Under the pieces are notes generated by a model that was not told the DNA's origin, searched no databases, and was given only the letters and a program-made list of their open reading frames with translations. Position numbers and translations under genes: made by a program. From positions 1-7,719 of the forward strand of contig WFNC01000394.1 of NCBI GenBank assembly GCA_015488785.1: a stretch of DNA of 7,719 nt, given 5' to 3'. This document shows positions 1 to 5,368 of the stretch, in pieces; the stretch's first letter is position 1; the number at the start of each line of letters is the position of its first letter. The stretch is from Flavobacteriales bacterium (GTDB lineage: Bacteria > Bacteroidota > Bacteroidia > Flavobacteriales_D > Parvicellaceae).

Positions 1-828
1 AGAAATTGGTTTACCAAAAGTTTCTCTTTCTTTAGAATAAGCCAACGCTATTTCGTAAGCTCCCGAAGCTATTCCTAGTGCTTGAGCCGCAATCCCAATA
101 CGTCCACCTCCTAGAGTTTTCATAGCGAATTTAAAACCAAATCCATCTTCACCAATTCTATTTTCTTTTGGAACTTTTACATCATTAAACAAAAGTGTGT
201 GCGTATCCGAACCTCTAATTCCTAACTTATCTTCTTTTGCTCCAACAACAAATCCTTCCATCCCTCTTTCAACGATAAAAGCATTAATTCCTCTGTGCCC
301 TTTTTCTACATCAGTTTGTGCAATTACTAAATAAACCGAAGCAGTACTCCCGTTAGTAATCCAATTTTTAGTTCCGTTCAATAAATAATGATCTCCTTTA
401 TCTATTGCCGTAGTTCTTTGCGAAGTTGCATCCGAACCAGCTTCAGGCTCCGACAAACAAAAAGCTCCAACTATTTCTCCTTTAGCCAAAGGCACTAAGT
501 ATTTTTGTTTTTGCTCTTCAGTCCCAAACTCTTCTAATCCCCAACAAACTAGTGAGTTATTAACAGACATTGCAACCGAAACAGAAGCATCTATTTTAGA
601 AATTTCCTCCATTGCCAAAACATAAGAAATCGCATCCATTCCACTTCCTCCGTATTTAGGATCTACCATCATCCCCATAAAACCAAGTTCTCCCAATTGC
701 TTCAATTGTTCCAAAGGCACAGTTTGATTTGTATCTCTTTCAATTACTCCTGGTTTGCAAACGTTTTGAGCAAAATCTCTCGCAGCATCTCTAACTGCAA
801 TTTGCTCTTCTGTCAAATTAAATTCCAT
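1..828 (-). CDS. Acyl-CoA dehydrogenase, short-chain (butyryl-CoA dehydrogenase-like), partial at the 3' end
   Basis: This is a FAD-dependent cytoplasmic enzyme that makes the alpha,beta double bond of an acyl-CoA and passes electrons to electron-transfer flavoprotein, in beta-oxidation or branched amino acid breakdown. Translation from the ATG at 828 (MEFNLTEEQIAVRD) gives 276 residues with no stop before the window edge; the family is usually about 380, so roughly the last 100 are missing. Visible are the N-terminal helical domain (1-120), the family signature CLSEPEAGSDA at 124-134, the flavin-contacting W-I-T-N-G at 156-160, the middle beta domain to about 235, and the start of the C-terminal helical domain (LGGGRIGIAAQALGIA from 239). 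The catalytic glutamate of short-chain members lies near residue 365 and is outside the window, so chain-length class cannot be confirmed. The gene is preceded by a non-coding stretch with its own candidate promoter, and the start has only a weak ribosome site, as is common in Bacteroidota. Confidence 0.95.
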   Translation of the reverse strand, partial: MEFNLTEEQIAVRDAARDFAQNVCKPGVIERDTNQTVPLEQLKQLGELGFMGMMVDPKYGGSGMDAISYVLAMEEISKIDASVSVAMSVNNSLVCWGLEEFGTEEQKQKYLVPLAKGEIVGAFCLSEPEAGSDATSQRTTAIDKGDHYLLNGTKNWITNGSTASVYLVIAQTDVEKGHRGINAFIVERGMEGFVVGAKEDKLGIRGSDTHTLLFNDVKVPKENRIGEDGFGFKFAMKTLGGGRIGIAAQALGIASGAYEIALAYSKERETFGKPIS

Positions 829-868
829 TATTATCTATTTTTTAAATTAAATCTTTTTTCAATAATCC

Positions 869-900
869 CAAATTTAAGAAAAATTAAAGACTTTTTGACT
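869..900 (-). promoter_or_regulatory. Candidate Bacteroidota-type promoter of the acyl-CoA dehydrogenase gene
   Basis: On the minus strand TAAATTTG at 876-869 matches the Bacteroidota -7 consensus TAnnTTTG and lies 40 bp before the ATG. No TTG is present in the -33 region. Instead AGTCAAA sits at 900-894, exactly 17 nt upstream of the -7 element, the same arrangement as before the TerC gene. The consensus is established for the phylum; assigning it here is inference from sequence only. Confidence 0.4.
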
Positions 901-923
901 TCTAGTAGATTATTTTGGGCAAA

Positions 924-941
924 TTCTGATAAAAATCAGAA
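924..941 (-). terminator. Perfect short hairpin, possible terminator or part of the adjacent element
   Basis: TTCTGAT at 924-930 and ATCAGAA at 935-941 form a perfect 7-bp stem with a 4-nt loop (TTTT on the minus strand). On that strand it is followed by TTTGCCC, which is not a good U-tract, so termination is only possible. It directly abuts the larger hairpin element at 940-1003 and may belong to it. Confidence 0.35.
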
Positions 942-1003
942 ACGCGCTATCCGTTATATCTTTTTTTGAAATAAAAAAAGGATGCCACTCCTATCCCTTT
1001 TGC
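940..1003 (-). repeat. Hairpin element resembling a dispersed Flavobacterium intergenic sequence
   Basis: On the minus strand the segment reads GGGATAGGAGTGGCATCC, then a T7/A7 hairpin, then GATATAACGGATAGCGCG. The stem is perfect: CTTTTTTT at 960-967 pairs with AAAAAAAG at 973-980 around a 5-nt loop. Both flanks resemble, from memory, an intergenic sequence that recurs in Flavobacterium genomes (pattern GATAGnAGCGGCATCC, T-rich/A-rich stem, GATATAGCGGATAGCGGG). Only one copy is in this window, so repetition cannot be shown here. It lies at the end of the S41 region and just before the next gene's candidate promoter, so it could act as a terminator or be a structured RNA. The strand is chosen from the remembered orientation and the direction of the genes. 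Confidence 0.5.
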
Positions 1004-1112
1004 GAAACAGACTGTACTAATTATTAATATCGGTTAAGCTCAAAACTATCTTGTTTTTTAGAAATAAAACACATTGTTCCCTCTCTTTTATTTATTTAGT
1101 GTTAACAACAGT

Positions 1113-1349
1113 TTATTTGAAAAGCTCAATGTTTTTGATAAAATTTTTAATATTAATTTGTTCATCTAGAAGCACAAATTTTAAGACTTCCTTTTCTTTA
1201 TTATTATCTATTTCTTGTGGAAAATAAAAAGAACCGTCTGAATACAACTTTTGCCAATAGAGCTTTCCGTTGTCTGTTTTATAAATGTTATTCTTAATTA
1301 TTCTTTTTTTGTTACTGAAAATTAACTTAGAAGGTAAAGTAATATTTAA
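1113..1349 (-). pseudogene. 78-codon reading frame without a start; in-frame TGA three codons after an ATG
   Basis: The frame runs from just after a TGA (1352-1350) to a TAA (1115-1113) and has no ATG, GTG or TTG at its beginning. Three codons upstream of the TGA, in the same frame, is an ATG at 1361-1359 preceded by AAAGGTAGC, so the region reads as a small gene opening with M-Y-K and broken by TGA. The encoded stretch is lysine- and asparagine-rich with an aromatic middle (GKLYWQKLYSDGSFYFPQ) and an acidic/basic C-terminal part. I do not recognise a family. It begins 27 bp after the S41 stop and could have been a small downstream partner in that transcript. Alternatives are a chance open frame or a sequencing error at the TGA. 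The protein-like composition makes decayed coding sequence somewhat more likely than chance. Confidence 0.35.
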
Positions 1350-1388
1350 TCATTTATACATTGTCAGCTACCTTTACTTCATCTTAAT

Positions 1389-3680
1389 CTATTTCTTAAA
1401 TATATAGTTCATTATCGAGTCATTATTTTCTATTATATTAGGTAGTTTTGGTTCTATTATTTTGTTTGGAATGATTCCTCTAGCAAGAGGTAATTCAGGA
1501 ACCGCTACAGACTCTCTTTCTGTACCTATTTGCATAGCTAGTTTTGTGTTTTTTAGTGCCGTTGTTCCTCTTCCTGGGTGCGTGCTGTATGTACCTCCAG
1601 TTTCTTCACCTATTACGATTGCTAATTGATTATGCTTTATTAGAGCTAACATTTGAGTTGTTGCAGATGCACAACGACCATCTGTTATCACATAAATAGC
1701 TTTGTCAGAAATAGCATTTGTGTTTGGTTTTACAACGATTGACCTGTTTCGTCTTTTGTTCAATTCATTATTTTCATAAAAATTGATTTCTTTATCGATA
1801 ATATAAGATAATATATATTCCGTGCATTGTGGATTTCCCCCTCTATTTCCTCTTAAATCAAATACCACTTTTCTAATTTCTCCCTCTTTAATTTTTTGAA
1901 TGTAAGTATCAATTTCTTTCTTAAAGTAATCAATATTTTGATTTCCTCTTATAAAGTTGAAATTCTTAATTTTGATAATAGCTGTTTCTTTTTCTTTATT
2001 GAGAACTAAACTTAATCGTGGTTTATTGACAAGTTTGGTTTTGTAATTTGGAGCAGGTTCATCAATAAGGAACGTAGTAACTATTTCTTTGTTAGATTTG
2101 TAGGGTTTAAATTTTATTTCATATTGTTTTTCGAAACCAAAATAACTATGATAATAATACATAAAGTTTACATTCAAATCACCTTTATAAAAACTTTGAT
2201 TAAAAGCATCAGCAGAAATGGTTGATTTTAAGGTCTTGTATATTTCACTTGATGAAATACCGTTAATTTCTAATATTTCAGAACCTACAGTCATTTCTAT
2301 ATTTTCAACACAGTTATTTATTGCATACATTTTACCTTCTTCAAACCATATTATTAATGGAAGCCAATATTTATATGGCACTCGAAAAAAGCGAGTATCG
2401 ACTACACGTGTATGTAAGCATCCTAAACTGGCAACAATGGGAGATGCTATCTGATAAAATTCTTTTACCGACATCGAATCTTTGAGTTTGTTTCGTTGAA
2501 TTTTAACTAATTTATCATACGATGCTTTATCAATAAATTCAAACTGTGAAGGATGTCGTTTAAGTGTTTCTAACAATTGGTCAAAATCTTCTATCAATTT
2601 TTCTCTCGGTATTTTGGCGTTTAGTTTTTTGAGAATAGTATCCTGAATCACTTTAGTAGGTGTTGTGTGATACAATTCGGTTTTTAGAAGAAGGGTTGGA
2701 TTACTTTCATCATAAATATACTGCACATTTGCAACTTCTTTCCTTTTAAGCACCTTATTATTTATATCGTAATTAGCACGAAAAATTAAATTACCAAAAC
2801 GGTCAAACTTATACTTAGAGTATGCTGTGCTATTCCTTTTATCAACCATAAAATTTCCGTCTAACCCTATTGTTGCATATTTTAAACAATTCCCTTTGTC
2901 ATCATAAGTTGCAAAGCCTCCTGCTGTACCAAAAAATGACCCAATTGCAGGTTTATTTTCTTTGTTAAAGAATCTGAAATTAATTAAATTGTTATTCTCA
3001 TCAAATGTAGCTTTATCAACCGCAATTCCAGTTTCATCATTTATTAAATTTAATTCTTCATCAACATTGTTCATTGAAATCAGTATTTCATTATCATCAA
3101 ATTTGTATAGTACATTATAAAATTTGTAATAAGGACGCATTGGAACGTAATCCCCCTTAATATTTTTTCTTTTTTCTAAAACATCATTTTTACCAACGAA
3201 GTCCCATTCGTATTCAAATATGCCCCAACTATTATTTATAGGATTATCATCTTTATCGTAAAATTTTACACTTGTTCGTTTGCCTTTATTATTATAAAAA
3301 TAGACTTCTTTAAACACTCCCATTCCATTTGTAGTTGGTTTATTGTTGGTGTCAAAGAAGCTTCTTATTTCTTTGTTGTTATAATATTGTATTTGGGTTT
3401 TAGATGATAGCGCTCTTTTTCCATCTAATACACCACTTCTATTTAATTCAATAAGCTTATTTTGATACAAATATTCAATCTGAATTAATCTATTGGAGCT
3501 ATCATAACTGAGGTTAAAATAATTTTCATTTTTTACTTCTTCTTGATTTAGGGGAATTCTACCTTTTGTTTTTGAATAGGGCGTTTCTCTAAAAATTAGA
3601 TGTTTGTAATATTTTTGAGTCTGAGCTTGTGTAAATTGGCTACTTAGTAAAAGACTAAAAATTATTAGTATAAATTTCAT
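1389..3680 (-). CDS. Secreted S41-family serine peptidase with N-terminal degenerate repeat array
   Basis: The 763-residue protein starts with a Sec signal peptide (1-20, hydrophobic run then TQAQ, no lipobox cysteine), so it is probably periplasmic or exported. Residues about 54-310 are a run of roughly 33-residue repeats rich in aromatic, Asp, Asn and Gly residues, with units beginning FFDTNNKP (108), FYDKDDNP (140), FFNKENKP (237) and ending in YDxxGN-like turns. The S41 part follows: a helical segment (355-420) ending in GCLHTR with H423, a PDZ-like stretch (about 455-500), FDLRGNRGGN at 607-616 and GRCASATTQ with the expected nucleophile S672. The position 25 residues after S672 is Thr697, not the lysine of CtpA-type Ser-Lys enzymes. 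This fits the His-Ser-Glu group (CPAF or tricorn-like), with H423 as base and E729 as a possible third residue; that assignment is inference. Substrate unknown. A long gap on both sides suggests a single-gene unit. Confidence 0.88.
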   Translation of the reverse strand: MKFILIIFSLLLSSQFTQAQTQKYYKHLIFRETPYSKTKGRIPLNQEEVKNENYFNLSYDSSNRLIQIEYLYQNKLIELNRSGVLDGKRALSSKTQIQYYNNKEIRSFFDTNNKPTTNGMGVFKEVYFYNNKGKRTSVKFYDKDDNPINNSWGIFEYEWDFVGKNDVLEKRKNIKGDYVPMRPYYKFYNVLYKFDDNEILISMNNVDEELNLINDETGIAVDKATFDENNNLINFRFFNKENKPAIGSFFGTAGGFATYDDKGNCLKYATIGLDGNFMVDKRNSTAYSKYKFDRFGNLIFRANYDINNKVLKRKEVANVQYIYDESNPTLLLKTELYHTTPTKVIQDTILKKLNAKIPREKLIEDFDQLLETLKRHPSQFEFIDKASYDKLVKIQRNKLKDSMSVKEFYQIASPIVASLGCLHTRVVDTRFFRVPYKYWLPLIIWFEEGKMYAINNCVENIEMTVGSEILEINGISSSEIYKTLKSTISADAFNQSFYKGDLNVNFMYYYHSYFGFEKQYEIKFKPYKSNKEIVTTFLIDEPAPNYKTKLVNKPRLSLVLNKEKETAIIKIKNFNFIRGNQNIDYFKKEIDTYIQKIKEGEIRKVVFDLRGNRGGNPQCTEYILSYIIDKEINFYENNELNKRRNRSIVVKPNTNAISDKAIYVITDGRCASATTQMLALIKHNQLAIVIGEETGGTYSTHPGRGTTALKNTKLAMQIGTERESVAVPELPLARGIIPNKIIEPKLPNIIENNDSIMNYIFKK

Positions 3681-3724
3681 AAAATTGAATCTATTTATTT
3701 TCGGTTGATTTTGGTTGCTGAGAA

Positions 3725-3732
3725 CAAATATA
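3725..3732 (-). promoter_or_regulatory. Candidate -7 element before the S41 peptidase gene
   Basis: TATATTTG on the minus strand fits TAnnTTTG and lies 44 bp before the ATG at 3680. There is no TTG at the -33 position, so only half of the promoter consensus is present. CTCAAAA occurs 17 nt upstream (3756-3750), a loose resemblance to the AGTCAAA seen before two other genes here. Confidence 0.35.
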
Positions 3733-3769
3733 TAAATTTAATTTGTTTGTTTTGAGATTGAGAAACTCG

Positions 3770-3801
3770 CCCCCTCCCTTTTTTCCTCTTCGTCAAGGGG
3801 G
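3770..3801. repeat. C/G-rich inverted repeat in an AT-rich gap
   Basis: CCCCCT at 3770-3775 and AGGGGG at 3796-3801 are perfect inverted copies separated by 20 nt of mostly pyrimidines. Such a C/G run stands out against the AT-rich surroundings. It could be a worn copy of an intergenic repeat or a weak bidirectional hairpin. With a 20-nt loop and no U-tract it is not a typical terminator. Confidence 0.35.
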
Positions 3802-3827
3802 AATTACATTTCGTTTTTAGGAGGTGA

Positions 3828-3947
3828 TTATTTATTTTCTAAAGTCTTTAATATTTCTTCTTGTCTTTTTTCTGCTGAATATTTTACTACCATTTTTAAT
3901 AAAACTTGAAATTTACAACTCACTATTCTACATTGAAAGCTTAGTCC
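3828..3947 (-). pseudogene. 39-codon orphan reading frame, possible gene remnant
   Basis: Between a TAG (3950-3948) and a TAA (3830-3828) the minus strand is open for 39 codons. The only ATG is at codon 19 (3893-3891) and would give a 21-residue peptide with a charged tail (SAEKRQEEILKTLENK). The upstream part (FQCRIVSCKFQVLLK) has no start. I do not recognise it. The helix-forming, charged C-terminus suggests the end of a lost gene, but chance cannot be excluded. It follows feoA by 23 bp in the same direction and is not feoB-like. Confidence 0.25.
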
Positions 3948-3970
3948 CTAATAAACAAAAAAAGTAATTA

Positions 3971-4195
3971 TTACACTATTTTAATCTTAATTTTTGAGGC
4001 GTCTTTTTTTCTTAGACTCAAGCTATATCCTGCTACTTCTATTGCAATAGGGTCACCAAGTGGAGCAACTGCTTTTAGTTTTACCTCCTCTCCTATTACA
4101 CAACCCATTTCCATAAGGCGTAGCGACAAGCTTCCATTTTCTATTTCCGAAATAACACCTATTTCTCCTTTCTCTATTTCTGCTAATGACTTCAT
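3971..4195 (-). CDS. feoA: FeoA family protein (ferrous iron transport accessory)
   Basis: The product is a 74-residue SH3-like cytoplasmic protein. FeoA normally works with the FeoB GTPase-permease in ferrous iron uptake. Family features visible are the opening LAEIEKGEIGVI, the central LRLMEMGCVIGEEV (the usual L..LG...G..v turn, with MG in place of LG) and the closing GYSLSLRKKDASKI. I chose the ATG at 4195 because it places the family's conserved start close to the N-terminus and follows AAGAAGAAAG. An in-frame ATG at 4240 would add 15 basic residues and overlap the upstream gene by 34 bp. The gene lies 11 bp after the fatty acid hydroxylase stop and probably shares its transcript. No feoB follows within the 290 bp to the next gene, so this is either an orphan FeoA or one acting on a FeoB encoded elsewhere. 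A palindromic GTAATAATTAC with a T7 run just after the stop may be a weak terminator. Confidence 0.87.
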   Translation of the reverse strand: MKSLAEIEKGEIGVISEIENGSLSLRLMEMGCVIGEEVKLKAVAPLGDPIAIEVAGYSLSLRKKDASKIKIKIV

Positions 4196-4206
4196 AAACT
4201 TTCTTC

Positions 4207-4962
4207 TTAAAATTCTTCTTTGTTCAACCAACTCTTCCAACCATGAAAAATCATATTTAACACACTTCTATCTTTTGGATTTTTGGTAATTCCAAATACT
4301 ACTTTTTCTTCTTCTTTGGCAAATGTTCCAAAAATCTTATCGTATATAATCAAAACACTGCCATAATTTTTGTTGATGTATTGAGGATTGGCAGCATGAT
4401 GAACTCTGTGGTGAGATGGAGTACTAAAAACGAGTTCTAATAATCCTAATTTTGGAATAAGTTTCGTATGCTGAATAAATGACAGGTATAAACTCACCAT
4501 TTGAACAATAAGTATATCTAATGGATTGAATCCTAGAAAAGCTAAAGGAGTCCAAAACAAAATTAGATATCCAAAATTTAGAAATGGTGTTCTTGCCGCT
4601 ACTGAAAGATTAAATTTGGTAGATGAATGATGATTGACATGAGTCGCCCACATAAAAGGGACTTCGTGACTCACTCTGTGATACCAATAATAGACCAATT
4701 CGTGAAGAAAAAATAAAATAACAAAAGATAGCAAAGAAGATTCTATTTTGAATGGTGAAAGGCTATAAACCCAAAACCAAACAGCTAAATTTAAACCTTT
4801 GGTAAAAAATCGTGTTACAAATCCTAATGCTCCCAAAACAATGCTGACCCAAGTATCTTGAGCGTCGTACAAATGTTTATTTTTCTTATAGCTATAAAAG
4901 ACTTCTAGCAATGTTAAAAATAACACAAGTGATACAGCGTATGGAGTTATTTCTTTTAACAT
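4207..4962 (-). CDS. Fatty acid hydroxylase / sterol desaturase superfamily membrane protein
   Basis: The 251-residue integral membrane protein belongs to the di-iron hydroxylase superfamily that hydroxylates or desaturates lipids with O2. Hydrophobic segments lie near 7-23, 37-50, 57-68, 77-93 and 126-163. The histidine clusters that bind the two irons are visible: H87, then YHRVSH (H95, H99), HVNHH (H108, H111, H112), H165 in IQHTK, and HHRVHH (H184, H185, H188, H189), followed by NYGSVLIIYDKIFGTF, the usual C-terminal signature. All ligand motifs look intact, so the enzyme should be active. The substrate cannot be read from sequence; bacterial relatives act on fatty acyl chains, ether lipids, carotenoids or sterols. 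It is the first gene of a unit with feoA, 11 bp downstream, and has the best-matching promoter here. A short frame overlapping its start is described separately. Confidence 0.9.
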   Translation of the reverse strand: MLKEITPYAVSLVLFLTLLEVFYSYKKNKHLYDAQDTWVSIVLGALGFVTRFFTKGLNLAVWFWVYSLSPFKIESSLLSFVILFFLHELVYYWYHRVSHEVPFMWATHVNHHSSTKFNLSVAARTPFLNFGYLILFWTPLAFLGFNPLDILIVQMVSLYLSFIQHTKLIPKLGLLELVFSTPSHHRVHHAANPQYINKNYGSVLIIYDKIFGTFAKEEEKVVFGITKNPKDRSVLNMIFHGWKSWLNKEEF

Positions 4963-4982
4963 AATGGATATGCAATGCTCAT
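4956..4982 (-). other. Eight-codon upstream frame overlapping the hydroxylase start
   Basis: An ATG at 4982-4980 opens an 8-codon frame (MSIAYPLC) whose TAA ends at 4956, overlapping the hydroxylase ATG (4962-4960) in another frame. Its ATG would lie within a few nucleotides of the transcript start predicted from the -7 element. It might lower or couple translation of the main gene, or be chance. No ribosome binding site is evident. Confidence 0.2.
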
Positions 4983-4991
4983 TTTAAGTTA

Positions 4992-5022
4992 CAAATTTAG
5001 CGTTTTTTTTAAATGAATTCAA
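4992..5022 (-). promoter_or_regulatory. Promoter of the hydroxylase-feoA unit
   Basis: On the minus strand TTG at 5022-5020 and TAAATTTG at 4999-4992 are separated by 20 nt, matching both parts of the Bacteroidota housekeeping promoter (TTG, 17-23 nt, TAnnTTTG). The -7 element ends 29 bp before the hydroxylase ATG. It is the only full two-part match I found in the window. Confidence 0.6.
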
Positions 5023-5052
5023 TTGCGAACTTAAATTTACGGTAATATTAAT

Positions 5053-5205
5053 TCAAAACTGGTATAATAGCAAAGATGTTTTACAGCAACCTAATTGAAA
5101 GCCCTCTCTTTTTACTTCAAATGGAATAATTTCATATCCATTTGTAATTAAATCATTTGCTGCTTTGCAACTATATCTCGAAGGGTTGTTACTTCTCCTT
5201 GCTAC
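5053..5205 (-). pseudogene. Remnant of a CoA-binding (YccU-like) protein gene
   Basis: A 50-codon frame bounded by TGA on both sides and lacking a start encodes SNNPSRYSCKAANDLITNGY followed by EIIPFEVKREG. This matches my memory of the N-terminal Rossmann region of small CoA-binding domain proteins, which read about KTLVLGAS.NPSRYS..A...L...G(Y/H)E(V/I)IP(V/I)..K.GEV. The expected first strand (K-T-L-V-L-G) has a likely counterpart in another frame just upstream (KFFVLSSKEK, about 5226-5197), which implies a frameshift plus sequence change. The C-terminal half of the roughly 120-residue family is absent; the sequence after GCCKTS does not match it. Both flanking genes are intact, so this looks like an old inactivation. 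The family assignment rests on one block of about 25 residues. Confidence 0.45.
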
Positions 5206-5319
5206 TCAAAACAAAAAACTTTTCGAATTTTTGAATCTTTCTTTTCTCTCAATACTGGCATTATAAAATCTTGCAGTAACCAATTGTATCAAGATTTTAG
5301 ACCTAAGTCTTGAAAAAAA

Positions 5320-5360
5320 AATCAAATTCCAAAAAAAGCTATTTGTATTGAGTATCTCAA
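5320..5360 (-). terminator. Possible weak terminator after the TerC gene
   Basis: Just after the TerC stop the minus strand carries TTGAG-ATA-CTCAA (5360-5348), a perfect 5-bp stem with a 3-nt loop, and about 10 nt later a T7 run followed by a T9 run. The distance between stem and T-run is long for a classical intrinsic terminator. Confidence 0.25.
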
Positions 5361-5368
5361 AGTTCTTT

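Larger units (their letters stand above)
829..1388. other. 560-bp region without an intact gene
   Basis: This stretch separates the S41 peptidase gene from the acyl-CoA dehydrogenase gene. In minus-strand order it holds a 78-codon frame without a usable start (1349-1113), a 16-codon ATG frame (1074-1024) preceded by a purine-rich GAGGGA that I do not regard as a gene, a hairpin-bearing element resembling a dispersed flavobacterial sequence (about 1003-940), a second short perfect hairpin (941-924), and the candidate promoter of the dehydrogenase (900-869). Its base composition is as AT-rich as its surroundings. I see no tRNA or insertion-sequence ends in it. Confidence 0.7.
4963..5368. other. 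406-bp gap without an intact gene
   Basis: The gap between the TerC gene and the hydroxylase holds a possible weak terminator for TerC (5320-5360), a decayed frame resembling a CoA-binding protein (5205-5053, with a second piece in another frame further upstream) and the hydroxylase promoter (5022-4992). No other coding potential, tRNA or repeat was seen. Confidence 0.65.

Noticed and set aside
697..969. Plus-strand 90-codon open frame
   Set aside because: It overlaps the start of the acyl-CoA dehydrogenase gene on the other strand, then the promoter and hairpin region; composition is that of antisense AT-rich DNA and no domain is visible.
1024..1074. Minus-strand 16-codon frame with a purine-rich sequence before its ATG
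   Set aside because: Too short to support as a gene from one sequence; no family recognised and such frames occur by chance in AT-rich DNA.
2218..2454. Plus-strand 78-codon open frame
   Set aside because: It lies entirely antisense within the S41 peptidase coding region and has no recognisable features.
3819..3828. AGGAGGTGAT on the plus strand, a perfect Shine-Dalgarno sequence
   Set aside because: No start codon follows at a usable distance, no plus-strand gene lies downstream, and strong Shine-Dalgarno sites are rare in this phylum; on the other strand it resembles the 16S rRNA 3' end but nothing around it is rRNA.
4196..4240. Upstream in-frame ATG of feoA at 4240
   Set aside because: It would add a 15-residue basic extension not expected for FeoA and overlap the hydroxylase gene by 34 bp; the ATG at 4195 has a better upstream site and matches the family start.
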